64,000 nt of DNA, from assembly GCF_014647495.1 (NCBI RefSeq), contig NZ_BMPH01000004.1, positions 1 through 64,000 on the forward strand, written 5' to 3'. Every line of letters starts with the position of its first letter. Position 1 is the first letter of the stretch. Position numbers and translations under genes: made by a program. A model generated the notes under the pieces. That model was not told the origin of the DNA. It worked only from the letters and a program-made list of their open reading frames with translations, and did no database searches. This stretch comes from Glutamicibacter protophormiae. GTDB lineage: Bacteria > Actinomycetota > Actinomycetes > Actinomycetales > Micrococcaceae. Shown here piece by piece: positions 15,198 through 23,502 of the stretch.

Positions 15198-16655
15198 CTA
15201 GGCGTTGACCGCTTCGGCCTTCACTGCAGGAACAGCAACCGGATGGGTGCCGGCCATGGTCTCGATGACGCGGACCACCTGGCAGGAGTAGCCGAACTCG
15301 TTGTCGTACCAGACGTAGACGACGGCGTTCTTGCCGGTGGCGATGGTCGCCAGGCCGTCGACGATGCCGGCGCGGCGCGAGCCGACGAAGTCGGTGGACA
15401 CAACCTCCGGCGAGTCGATGTAGTCGATCTGCTTGTGCAGCTCGGCGCCCAGCGAGGTCTCGCGCAGGTAGTTGTTCAGCTCGTCCTTGTCGGTGGCGGT
15501 CTCAAGGTTGAGATTCAGGATCGCCATCGACACGTCCGGGGTGGGAACGCGGATGGCGTTGCCGGTGAGCTTGCCCTCCAGTTCCGGCAGGGCCTTGGAG
15601 ACGGCCTTGGCGGCACCGGTCTCGGTGATCACCATGTTCAGGACCGCCGAGCGGCCGCGGCGCTCGCCCTTGTGGAAGTTGTCGATCAGGTTCTGGTCGT
15701 TGGTGAACGAGTGAACGGTCTCGACGTGGCCGTGGATGACGCCGAACTTGTCGTTCAGGGCCTTCAGGACCGGGGTGATGGCGTTGGTGGTGCACGATGC
15801 GGCGGAGACGATCTTGTCATCGGCGGTGATGTCGGAATCGTTGATGCCGTGCACGATGTTCTTCAGGTTGCCCTTGCCCGGTGCGGTCAGCAGCACGCGG
15901 GACACGCCCTTGGACTGCAGGTGCTGGGACAGGCCGGCCTCGTCGCGCCAGCGGCCGGTGTTGTCAACGACGATGGCGTTGTCGATGCCGTAGGCGGTGT
16001 AGTCGATGGTGGCCGGGTCGTTCGAGTAGATGACCTGGATCAGGGTGCCGTTGGCGAGGATGGTGTTGTTTTCCTCGTCCACGGTGATGGTGCCGTCGAA
16101 CTTGCCGTGCACCGAGTCGCGGCGCAGCAGCGAGGCGCGCTTGACGATGTCGTCGTCCGAGCCCTTGCGCACGACGATGGCGCGCAGGCGCAGGCCGTAG
16201 CCGCCGCGTTCGATGAGGATGCGGGCCAGCAGGCGGCCGATGCGGCCGAAGCCGTACAGGACCACGTCGGTAGGCTCTGCGTCGGTGGCGCCGGCCTGGC
16301 CGACCTTTGCGCCCAGTTCGGCGGAGACGAAGTCGTTCAGGTCGGCGGAGCCGGACTCGACGAACTTCTTGTTCAGGCGGCCGAGGTCCACGGAAACCGA
16401 ACCAACGTTCAGGGTTTCAATGACATCGAGAATTGCCTTGGTGGCATTCAGGTCCAGCTCTTCACCGTCGATGCGGCGCACCACGCGGTGGGCCTTGATG
16501 ATATCGATGGCGGACTGGTTGATCAGCTTGCGGCCGTAGATGGAGGTCACCACATTGTTCTTGCGGTAGAGACGTCCGATCAGCGGAATCATGGCCTCGG
16601 CGAGCTCTTCGCGCCCGCTCCATTCTTCCTGGGCAACGACAGACTGCTGGGTCAC
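15198..16655 (-). CDS. gap: Glyceraldehyde-3-phosphate dehydrogenase, long form
   Basis: GAPDH of 485 residues, about 150 longer at the N-terminus than the glycolytic type. Long forms with this extension occur in actinobacteria (the GapB-like group of Corynebacterium) and are associated mainly with gluconeogenesis; that role is inferred here. The cofactor loop is YGFGRIGRLLAR (134-145), and catalytic Cys288 lies in SAASCTTNAITP. The C-terminal domain keeps WYDNEFGYSCQV. The start is GTG at 16655, seven bases after GGAAGG; the in-frame TTG five codons earlier lies in the ribosome site itself. It is a single-gene unit with a large hairpin after it. Confidence 0.93.
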   Translation of the reverse strand: MTQQSVVAQEEWSGREELAEAMIPLIGRLYRKNNVVTSIYGRKLINQSAIDIIKAHRVVRRIDGEELDLNATKAILDVIETLNVGSVSVDLGRLNKKFVESGSADLNDFVSAELGAKVGQAGATDAEPTDVVLYGFGRIGRLLARILIERGGYGLRLRAIVVRKGSDDDIVKRASLLRRDSVHGKFDGTITVDEENNTILANGTLIQVIYSNDPATIDYTAYGIDNAIVVDNTGRWRDEAGLSQHLQSKGVSRVLLTAPGKGNLKNIVHGINDSDITADDKIVSAASCTTNAITPVLKALNDKFGVIHGHVETVHSFTNDQNLIDNFHKGERRGRSAVLNMVITETGAAKAVSKALPELEGKLTGNAIRVPTPDVSMAILNLNLETATDKDELNNYLRETSLGAELHKQIDYIDSPEVVSTDFVGSRRAGIVDGLATIATGKNAVVYVWYDNEFGYSCQVVRVIETMAGTHPVAVPAVKAEAVNA

Positions 16656-16837
16656 AGAGAATCCTTCCAAATCAGCCGACTTGCAGATCCATAAAGCCGG
16701 TTGGCACCGAGAGAAGCACCATTGCTTTTGCGGTGGCGCGGGGTAACAGGATCATCCCCGCAAGTACGATTTCCATTCTAGACGGTGCAGGGAATTTCCA
16801 CAGGCTTCCGCTTGTGAATCATCTCACCGTCCAAGAG

Positions 16838-17200
16838 TGCGAATGGGATGGCCGATACGCCGGGTTTTGTCCCGCCGAAGCGGGGACGGCCATCTATCTA
16901 CGACTGCCGTTGCCGACAGCCTCTAGCGGTCCACCCGACTGCATGGGGCGAACAGCCCTCATAACGCAGTCTGTCTGACCTTGCTCCGAGTGGGGTTTAC
17001 CGAGCCATCCCGGTCACCCGGGATGCTGGTGGTCTCTTACACCACCGTTTCACCCTTACCAGGAAATCCTGGCGGTCTATTTTCTGTGGCACTGGCCTGC
17101 GGGTTACCCCGAGTGGGCGTTACCCACCACCCTGTTCTGTGGAGCCCGGACGTTCCTCGGGACAATTGCTTGCCACGCGGCCGCCTGGCCATCCCATTCA
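16838..17200 (-). ncRNA. rnpB: RNase P RNA, bacterial type A
   Basis: On the minus strand the conserved core is clear: GAGGAACGTCCGGGCTCCAC near the 5' end, ACAGAAAATAGACCGCC, AGGGTGAAACGGTGG and GTAAGAGACCACC. The P1 helix closes the molecule, with GAATGGGATGGCC (5') pairing with GGCCATCCCATTC (3'). A TAGACT -10 element at 17211-17206 places the RNA start at about 17199. The RNA processes the 5' ends of tRNA precursors with the RnpA protein. The ends are accurate to a few bases. Confidence 0.96.
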
Positions 17201-17256
17201 CCACCAGTCTAGTCCCTTTGCGAAAACTTCCTGCCCACCGGTGCCCGCGAACTGGC

Positions 17257-18684
17257 TCACAGGGGCTGCAGGTAGAAGTAGTCCTCCAGCAGCCGCAGCC
17301 AGATCTCGCTGATCGTCGGGTACGCGGGCACCGCATGCCACAGCCGATCCAGCGGCACCTGCCCGGCGACCGCGACGGTGGCCGCGTGCAGCAGTTCGGA
17401 GACGTCCTGCCCGACGAAGGTCGCCCCGAGCACTACCGCGCGGTCCCGGTCGATGACCAGCGTGGCGCGGCCGGCATACCCGTCCGAGTGCAGGCTCGCG
17501 CCGGCAACCGAGCCAAGATCATGCTCGACCACCGCGATGTCCAGCCCCTGCTCGCGCGCCTGCCGCTCGGTCAGCCCCACGGCGGCGACCTGCGGATCGC
17601 TGAACACCACGCGCGGCACCGCAGCGTGGTCGGCCGTTGCCGCATGCGCTCCCCAGGGTCCGGCGGCCAGCGGCCGACCGGTGAGCCGGGCGGCGATCGC
17701 GGCGCCGGCGGCCCGGGCCTGGTACTTGCCCTGGTGGGTGAGCAGGGCGCGGGAGTTCACGTCGCCCACCGCATACAGCCAGTCGGTGCCGGGAACCAGC
17801 AGCGTGTCATCGACCTCGCGCAGCGCCGTGGCCGCGATGCCGAGGTTTTCCAGCCCCAGCCCGTCGATGCCGGGTTTCCGGCCGGTGGAGACCAGCAGCT
17901 CCTCGGCCTGCAGCACAGTGCCGTCCGCCAGCTGCACGCCCACTACGCCGTCGGGGCCGCGGTCCACCCGCGCCGGGGTGGTGCCCGTGCGCAGATCGAC
18001 CCCGCGCTCGCGCAGCGCCTGGGCCACCAGTTCCCCGGCGTAGGGTTCCTCGTTGCCCAGCAGCCGGCCGCGGGCCAGCACCGTGACCCGGGAGCCGAGC
18101 GAACAATAGGCGAAGGCCATCTCGGTGCCGGCCACGCCGCCGCCGATGACGATCAGCCGCGGCGGAACCCGCCGGGCCGAGGTGGCCTCGCGGGTGCCCC
18201 AGGGCTCGGCTTCGGCCAGCCCGTCGATCGGCGGCAGCACCGGCACCGATCCGGTGGCCAGCACGACGGCGCGGGCGGTGTAGGCCTGCGCTCCCACCTG
18301 GACGGTGCGCGGCGCCGTCAGCCTGCCGTGGCCGCGCAGCAGCGTGATGCCGGCGGAGTCGAGCCACGCCACCTGGCCGCTGTCCTTCCAGCCGCTGGTG
18401 AAGGCGTCGCGCCGGGCCAGCACCGCGGCGACGTCCAGCGTGCCGGCCGCCGCTTGCCGCGCTCCGGGCAGCCGCCGGGCAGCGTCCAGCGCCTGCCCGC
18501 TGCGCAGCAGCGCCTTGGAGGGCATGCAGGCCCAGTACGAGCATTCTCCGCCCACCAGCTCGGACTCGACGATCGCCGCGGATAGGCCGGCCTTCACCGC
18601 ATAGTCCGCGGCGTTCTCCCCGGCCGGCCCGGCTCCGATCACGATCACGTCAAAGTCGGCGGCATTGCCGGCTGCATCCCGCAT
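17257..18684 (-). CDS. NAD(P)/FAD-dependent disulfide oxidoreductase-like flavoprotein
   Basis: A 475-residue member of the pyridine nucleotide-disulfide oxidoreductase class I family (dihydrolipoamide dehydrogenase/mercuric reductase type). The FAD motif is VIVIGAGPAGENAA (13-26), the redox pair is Cys48-Cys53 in GGECSYWACMPSK, and the NAD(P) motif is LIVIGGGVAGTEMA. A second FAD contact is LYAVGDVN. The C-terminal motif reads AVPAYPTISE, with Tyr where dihydrolipoamide dehydrogenases have the catalytic His of HAHPTxxE. It is therefore unlikely to be the E3 of a 2-oxoacid dehydrogenase, and its substrate is unknown. It has no operon partner; yaaA is divergent. Confidence 0.85.
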   Translation of the reverse strand: MRDAAGNAADFDVIVIGAGPAGENAADYAVKAGLSAAIVESELVGGECSYWACMPSKALLRSGQALDAARRLPGARQAAAGTLDVAAVLARRDAFTSGWKDSGQVAWLDSAGITLLRGHGRLTAPRTVQVGAQAYTARAVVLATGSVPVLPPIDGLAEAEPWGTREATSARRVPPRLIVIGGGVAGTEMAFAYCSLGSRVTVLARGRLLGNEEPYAGELVAQALRERGVDLRTGTTPARVDRGPDGVVGVQLADGTVLQAEELLVSTGRKPGIDGLGLENLGIAATALREVDDTLLVPGTDWLYAVGDVNSRALLTHQGKYQARAAGAAIAARLTGRPLAAGPWGAHAATADHAAVPRVVFSDPQVAAVGLTERQAREQGLDIAVVEHDLGSVAGASLHSDGYAGRATLVIDRDRAVVLGATFVGQDVSELLHAATVAVAGQVPLDRLWHAVPAYPTISEIWLRLLEDYFYLQPL

Positions 18685-18830
18685 GGTCCCTCCCTGCGCT
18701 ACAGGCGGCGAGCTTGCCGCTGTTGCTCCAGCGTAGTGAGCCGGCGGCGCCCGGCATAGGGGTCGGGGCCGATCCCCAGCCGTTTCCCGATTGGCTGGAA
18801 GTCGGCGACGGTGGCGATAAGCTGGAAAGC

Positions 18831-19619
18831 GTGCTTATTTTGCTGCCGCCTTCAGAAGGCAAGACCGCCCACGCCGCCGGAACCCCCTTCGAGCTGGCCG
18901 AGCTCTCGTTCCCCGAACTGAACGCGGACCGCGAGCTGGTCATCTCCGCGCTGGCCGAAATCTCCTCGCGGGACAACGCGCTGGAACTGCTCGGGGTCGG
19001 CGCATCGCTGGTCAAGGAGGTCACCCGCAACATCAAGCTGCATACCGAGCCCGCCGCCCGCGCCCACGACATCTATTCGGGGGTCCTGTTCGAGGCCCTG
19101 GGCTACTCCAGCCTGGATGCGGCCTCGCAGCGGCGTGCCGACGCATCGGTGGTCGTGATCTCCGCATTGTGGGGCGCGGTGCGCTTCGGCGACCGGATCC
19201 CGCCGTACCGGCTGTCGATGTCGGTCAAGCTCGAACCGCTGGGCAAGCTGGCCAGCTGGTGGAAAAAGCGCATGAGCGCGGCGCTCGACCAGGCGGCCGA
19301 AGGGCAGCTGGTGGTCGACGCCCGTTCCAGCACCTACGCCGCGGCCTATAAGCCGGCCGGCGGCAATACCGTGGCGGTCAACGTCTTCCAGCTACGCAAC
19401 GGCACCCCGAAGGTGGTCTCGCACTTCGCGAAGCACACCCGCGGCGAGGTCGCGCGTTTTCTGGTGCAGCAGTCCCAGGCGCCGTCCACCGCGCAGCAGC
19501 TGCTGGAGCTGGTCTCCACCCGGTGGGAGGCGAGCCTGGTCGAGGACAAGAAGGGCACGGCGCTGAACATCCTGCTTCCGGAAGACCACCAGTTCACCAC
19601 CGTGAACAAGGTGGCCTGA
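18831..19619 (+). CDS. yaaA: YaaA family peroxide-stress protein
   Basis: A 262-residue DUF328/UPF0246 protein. YaaA in E. coli lowers free iron and limits oxidative DNA damage. The N-terminal signature LLPPSEGKT is present at residues 4-12, and the C-terminal FAKHTRGEVARFL motif is conserved. The start is GTG at 18831 with GGAAAG just upstream; the longer frame to 18714 covers non-coding sequence. It is transcribed divergently from the flavoprotein gene and ends close to the VOC protein gene on the other strand. Confidence 0.9.
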   Translation: MLILLPPSEGKTAHAAGTPFELAELSFPELNADRELVISALAEISSRDNALELLGVGASLVKEVTRNIKLHTEPAARAHDIYSGVLFEALGYSSLDAASQRRADASVVVISALWGAVRFGDRIPPYRLSMSVKLEPLGKLASWWKKRMSAALDQAAEGQLVVDARSSTYAAAYKPAGGNTVAVNVFQLRNGTPKVVSHFAKHTRGEVARFLVQQSQAPSTAQQLLELVSTRWEASLVEDKKGTALNILLPEDHQFTTVNKVA

Positions 19620-19626
19620 GCCCGGC

Positions 19627-20019
19627 TCAGCGTTCCGCCGCGGATGCGACCAGCTCGACCTCGAATCCCGCCTCATCCGCCAGGTAGGCGGCGTAGTGCT
19701 GCGGTCCGCCGGCATACGGGTGGCGGTCGGCGAATAACAGGCTGAATCCATGCTCCCCTGCCTCGGCGGCCAGCGCCTCGACCTCTTCCTGGCTTCCGGC
19801 ATGGAACGCCAGGTGGTTCAGCCCGGCACGGGTGCGATCATGACCGCCGGGCAGCACGTCGGGCCCGGATTCCAGCACGATGTAGAAATCCTCGTGGCGG
19901 TAGCTGATCCCGGCGCTCCAGCGCGAGTCGGCCGCGAATCCCAGGCGCAGCAGGAGCCAGCCGAGCGACGCCTCGCTGGCGGCCAGGTCCTGGACCCACA
20001 ACTCCAGATGATGCAGCAT
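19627..20019 (-). CDS. VOC (glyoxalase/bleomycin-resistance fold) family protein
   Basis: A 130-residue protein with one VOC module pair: MLHHLELWVQDL at the start, a central LNHLAFHAGSQEEVEAL, and FEVELVAS at the end, with metal-ligand-like His and Glu at the usual places. Family members include glyoxalases, dioxygenases and resistance proteins; the substrate here is unknown. I chose ATG at 20019. The start lies 11 bases after the stop of the Nif3-like gene, so the two are probably one operon. The long frame extending to 20313 is antisense to Nif3 frames and is not part of it. Confidence 0.8.
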   Translation of the reverse strand: MLHHLELWVQDLAASEASLGWLLLRLGFAADSRWSAGISYRHEDFYIVLESGPDVLPGGHDRTRAGLNHLAFHAGSQEEVEALAAEAGEHGFSLLFADRHPYAGGPQHYAAYLADEAGFEVELVASAAER

Positions 20020-20030
20020 CGGCGTCTTAT

Positions 20031-20981
20031 TTAAGGGGTGAGGATGAAGTCCCAAGGGTCGGAATTGACCTGGGAAACCTCGATCTCGACCTCGTGGCCC
20101 AGATCGCGCAGCACGTTGTCCAGCGCCTTGGCCGCGGAAGACAGCCACACCCACTCGGAGGCGAAGTGCGACACGTCGATCAGGTAGGGGAAGCCGGATC
20201 CGGCGGCTTCGCGCGCCTCGCTGGCCGGGTGGTGGCGCAGATCGGCGGTGACGTAGACATCGGCCTGGTGCGAGCGCACCGCGTCGAACAGCGAATCGCC
20301 GGCCCCGGAGCACAGCGCGACCTTGCGCACCAGCCCGGTACGGTCGCCGGCCACCCGGATGCCCCCGGCCACGGCCGGCAGCACGGTGTAGACGCGTTCG
20401 GCGAAATCCTCCAGCTTCATCGGCTTGTCGAGGAAACCGACGCGGCCCAGCCCCTCTTCGGGAAGCCCGTCCTTGGATTCGACCAGCGGCACGCAGTCCT
20501 TCAGCCCGAAGGCGTCGGCCAGCGCGTCGTTGACCCCGCCCACGGCGCTGTCGGCGTTCGTGTGGGCGGTGAGCAGCGCGGTGCCGGTTTCGATCAGCCG
20601 GTGGATCGCCTCGCCCTTGAAGTGCGTGCCGGCCACCTGGGTGACCCCGCGCAGCAGCAGCGGGTGGTGGGTGATCAGCAGGTCGGCGCTGCGGGCGATC
20701 GCATCCTCGATAACCTCAAGGGTGGGATCCACGGCCAGCACGACCTTGGAGACCTGTGCGCCAGTGCGCCCGGTGACCAGTCCGACGGCGTCCCAGTCCT
20801 CGGCCAGCGACTGCGGCCACAGCTCCTCGGCCGCCTCCAGGACGTTGCCCAGGGTCGCCGCCACGGTGCTGGTGCGTTCCTGCGGATCCGCCGGCTTGTC
20901 GGCAACGGGCTTGAGCGCAGGAGGCGCCACAACGGCTTCTTTGGACTGCGGTTCGTGCGAGTTATCTGCCTTGCTCTGCAT
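20031..20981 (-). CDS. Nif3-like dinuclear metal centre protein
   Basis: A 316-residue member of the Nif3/YbgI family, which forms hexameric toroids with two metal ions per subunit; the function is debated (annotated by some as GTP cyclohydrolase I type 2). LLITHHPLLLRG and the following TAHTNADSAVGGVNDALAD supply the metal-binding His, Asn and Asp residues, and FASEWVWL and a C-terminal His-rich element fit the fold. The first 40 residues (Pro-, Lys- and Ala-rich) are an unusual extension. If that extension is not translated, an internal start near residue 40 is possible. Confidence 0.85.
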   Translation of the reverse strand: MQSKADNSHEPQSKEAVVAPPALKPVADKPADPQERTSTVAATLGNVLEAAEELWPQSLAEDWDAVGLVTGRTGAQVSKVVLAVDPTLEVIEDAIARSADLLITHHPLLLRGVTQVAGTHFKGEAIHRLIETGTALLTAHTNADSAVGGVNDALADAFGLKDCVPLVESKDGLPEEGLGRVGFLDKPMKLEDFAERVYTVLPAVAGGIRVAGDRTGLVRKVALCSGAGDSLFDAVRSHQADVYVTADLRHHPASEAREAAGSGFPYLIDVSHFASEWVWLSSAAKALDNVLRDLGHEVEIEVSQVNSDPWDFILTP

Positions 20982-21019
20982 AAGCCAAGCCTACGCGCTG
21001 GAACTGGAGATGGAACAGA

Positions 21020-21640
21020 ATGCAACGCCGCGACGTTGGGAACTGTGTGAGTACTCTGAGCATTCAATCGCCCCATCATTTCACTGCCCGCCTGGACGTC
21101 GACGGCAAGCAGCTGACCACCTTCGTGCTGGCCGGCGGCTGCTTCTGGTGCCTGGACGCGGTATACCAGCGCACCAAGGGGGTGGCCGCGGTCATCTCGG
21201 GCTACATCGGCGGGCACACCGTCGACCCGGACTACTACCAGGTGTGTTCCGGAACCACCGGGCATGCCGAAGGTCTCGCGGTGATCTTCGACGAAGACGT
21301 GGTGCCCGCGGAAGTCATCCTGGACATGTTCTTCACCACGCACGATCCAACCACCCTGAACCGCCAGGGCTACGACGTGGGGACCCAGTACCGCTCGGCC
21401 ATGTTCCCGCTCGACGAGCAGCAGCGCGAAACCTTCCAGAAGGCCATCAAGAAGTATGCGGGCCTCTACCCTGATCCGATCGTAACCACAATGGAAGAGT
21501 CGAAAGATTTCTACCCTGCCGAGGAAATCCACCAGGATTACTACTCGAACAACTCCCAGGCGGGGTATTGCAGGGTCATCATCGACCCAAAGCTCGCAAA
21601 AGTCAGGAAATATTACGCTCAATGGCTAATCGAGGCCTAA
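21020..21640 (+). CDS. msrA: Peptide methionine (S)-S-oxide reductase MsrA
   Basis: MsrA reduces methionine sulfoxide in proteins. The catalytic motif GGCFWC carries Cys41 and the alternative Cys44, and GTTGHAEGLAVIFDE and YRSAMFPLDE are conserved. The length (206 residues) fits. Translation may start at ATG 21020 or at GTG 21047 (VSTLSIQ), which matches the usual N-terminus better; neither has a strong ribosome site. It stands divergent from the Nif3-like gene. Confidence 0.93.
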   Translation: MQRRDVGNCVSTLSIQSPHHFTARLDVDGKQLTTFVLAGGCFWCLDAVYQRTKGVAAVISGYIGGHTVDPDYYQVCSGTTGHAEGLAVIFDEDVVPAEVILDMFFTTHDPTTLNRQGYDVGTQYRSAMFPLDEQQRETFQKAIKKYAGLYPDPIVTTMEESKDFYPAEEIHQDYYSNNSQAGYCRVIIDPKLAKVRKYYAQWLIEA

Positions 21641-21737
21641 GCCTCCAGCTGCCCCACTAGTGTTGGACATGAACCACTCGCGGTCAGTGCACCGCGGAAC
21701 TCGCTCGCAGACAAGTCACGTAAGGATTGCATAGAAG

Positions 21738-22673
21738 ATGGCCAAGATCTACAACAATGTCACCGAAGTAGTTGGCGGAACCCCGTTGGTGAAGTTGAAC
21801 CGCCTGAGCGAAGGCCTGCCAGGCAACGTCGCGGTCAAGCTCGAATTCTACAATCCTGCCAACTCGGTCAAGGACCGCATCGGCGTGGCCATCGTCGACG
21901 CCGCAGAGAAGTCCGGCGCGCTGAAGCCCGGCGGAACCATCGTGGAGGGCACCTCGGGCAACACCGGCATCGCCCTGGCCATGGTCGGCGCGGCCCGCGG
22001 CTACAAGGTCATCCTGACCATGCCGGAGACCATGTCCACCGAGCGCCGTGTCATGCTGCGCGCCTTCGGCGCCGAGATCGTGCTGACCCCGGGTGCCGAC
22101 GGCATGCGCGGCGCGGTGGAGAAGGCCAAGGAAATCGTGGCCACCACCGAGAACGCCATTTGGGCCCAGCAGTTCGCCAACACCGCGAACCCGCAGATCC
22201 ACGCCGACACCACCGGCCCGGAGATCTGGGAAGACACCGACGGCACCGTGGACGTGCTGGTCGCCGGCATCGGCACCGGCGGCACCATCACCGGCGCCGG
22301 CCGCTACCTGAAGTCCAAGAACGCTGACCTGCAGCTGGTGGCCGTGGAGCCGAAGGACTCCCCGATCCTCAACGGCGGCAAGCCGGGCCCGCACAAGATC
22401 CAGGGCCTGGGCGCCAACTTCATCCCCGAGGTGCTGGACACCGAGCTGTACGACGAGGTCCTGGATGCCAGCATCGACGACTCGGTCGCCACCGCCCGTG
22501 CCCTGGGCGTGAAGGAAGGCATCCTGGGCGGCATCTCCGCCGGCGCGGCCGTGTGGGGCGCCCTGCAGGTCGCTGCCCGCGAAGAGAACGCCGGCAAGCT
22601 GATCGTGGCGATCATCCCCGACTTCGGCGAGCGCTACATCTCCACCCTGCTCTTCGACGACATCCGCGGCTAA
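21738..22673 (+). CDS. cysK: Cysteine synthase A (O-acetylserine sulfhydrylase)
   Basis: A PLP enzyme of 311 residues that makes cysteine from O-acetylserine and sulfide. The cofactor Lys45 lies in PANSVKDRIG, the Asn/substrate loop is EGTSGNTG, and the phosphate-binding loop is GTGGTITG. The serine acetyltransferase gene follows on the same strand after a 165-base gap that holds a large hairpin, so both steps from serine to cysteine are adjacent. The CysE C-terminal Ile (MWI) is the residue that typically inserts into the CysK active site to form the cysteine synthase complex. Confidence 0.96.
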   Translation: MAKIYNNVTEVVGGTPLVKLNRLSEGLPGNVAVKLEFYNPANSVKDRIGVAIVDAAEKSGALKPGGTIVEGTSGNTGIALAMVGAARGYKVILTMPETMSTERRVMLRAFGAEIVLTPGADGMRGAVEKAKEIVATTENAIWAQQFANTANPQIHADTTGPEIWEDTDGTVDVLVAGIGTGGTITGAGRYLKSKNADLQLVAVEPKDSPILNGGKPGPHKIQGLGANFIPEVLDTELYDEVLDASIDDSVATARALGVKEGILGGISAGAAVWGALQVAAREENAGKLIVAIIPDFGERYISTLLFDDIRG

Positions 22674-22720
22674 CCGGCCCGGCGGGCGCGATCTGAAAAG
22701 AAGTTCGCCGAAAAGTGAAT

Positions 22721-22782
22721 AAATCGGCGCGAGCCACCGTTGAACCGTAGAGGGTTCGCAATGGTGCGGCTCGCGCCGATTT
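22721..22782 (+). terminator. 62-base hairpin between cysK and cysE
   Basis: A 15-bp perfect stem (22721-22735 with 22768-22782) continues as ACCGTT/AATGGT and GAACC/GGTTC around the loop GTAGAG. Only a weak T-rich tail follows. It probably ends or attenuates the cysK transcript before cysE. Confidence 0.65.
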
Positions 22783-22838
22783 GCTGTGTGACATATGTAT
22801 TTCCGTCACTGAAACGACCAACCACTAAGGTAGAGTTC

Positions 22839-23423
22839 ATGAGTTTCTTCTCCCGGCTACGTGAAGACCTGGCCACCGCCCGCTCCCACGATCCGGCCGC
22901 CCGCAGCGACGTGGAAAACTTCTTCGTGTATTCCGGCCTGCATGCCATCTGGATGCACCGGCTGGCCCACCGCATGTGGCAGAACCCCGCGCTGCGCTGG
23001 CCCGCGCGCCTGCTCTCGCAGGCGAACCGCGCGATCACCGGCATCGAGATCCACCCGGGCGCGACCATCGGCCGGCGCTTCTTCATCGACCACGGCATGG
23101 GCATCGTCATCGGCGAGACCGCCGAGGTGGGCGACGACGTGATGCTGTACCACGGGGTGACCCTGGGCGGCCGCTCGCTGGCCAAGGTCAAGCGCCACCC
23201 GACCATCGAGGACCGCGTGGTCATCGGCGCCGGCGCCAAGGTGCTGGGCCCGATCACCATCGGCGCGGATTCTGCCATCGGCGCGAACGCCGTGGTGGTC
23301 AAGGACGCCCCGGCCGGCTCCATCGTGACCGGCATCCCGGCGCAGAACCGTCCGCGCACCCCCGAGCAGCGCCAGCCTGCCGTGGACCCGGCCGAGTACA
23401 TCGATCCGGCCATGTGGATCTAG
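22839..23423 (+). CDS. cysE: Serine O-acetyltransferase
   Basis: A 194-residue EpsC-type serine acetyltransferase that makes O-acetylserine from serine and acetyl-CoA. The left-handed beta-helix of hexapeptide repeats is visible from [11 protein letters not shown] to [18 protein letters not shown], with catalytic His in [12 protein letters not shown] and in YHGVTLGG. The C-terminal MWI tail is typical for docking into CysK and for cysteine feedback. ATG at 22839 is preceded by AAGG; the longer frame to 22740 runs through the intergenic hairpin and is not coding. Confidence 0.95.
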   Translation: MSFFSRLREDLATARSHDPAARSDVENFFVYSGLHAIWMHRLAHRMWQNPALRWPARLLSQANRAITGIEIHPGATIGRRFFIDHGMGIVIGETAEVGDDVMLYHGVTLGGRSLAKVKRHPTIEDRVVIGAGAKVLGPITIGADSAIGANAVVVKDAPAGSIVTGIPAQNRPRTPEQRQPAVDPAEYIDPAMWI

Positions 23424-23441
23424 CCTGCGGCAGCGCCAAGG

Positions 23442-23494
23442 CACCAACGGCACAGCGCCGGTACCCAGTGGGTACCGGCGCTGTGCCGTTGGTG
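23442..23494. terminator. Bidirectional terminator between cysE and the symporter gene
   Basis: A perfect 25-bp stem (23442-23466 with 23470-23494) closes on a three-base AGT loop. It lies between convergent genes and is the most stable simple hairpin in the window. Confidence 0.9.
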
Positions 23495-23502
23495 CGGGGA
23501 GG

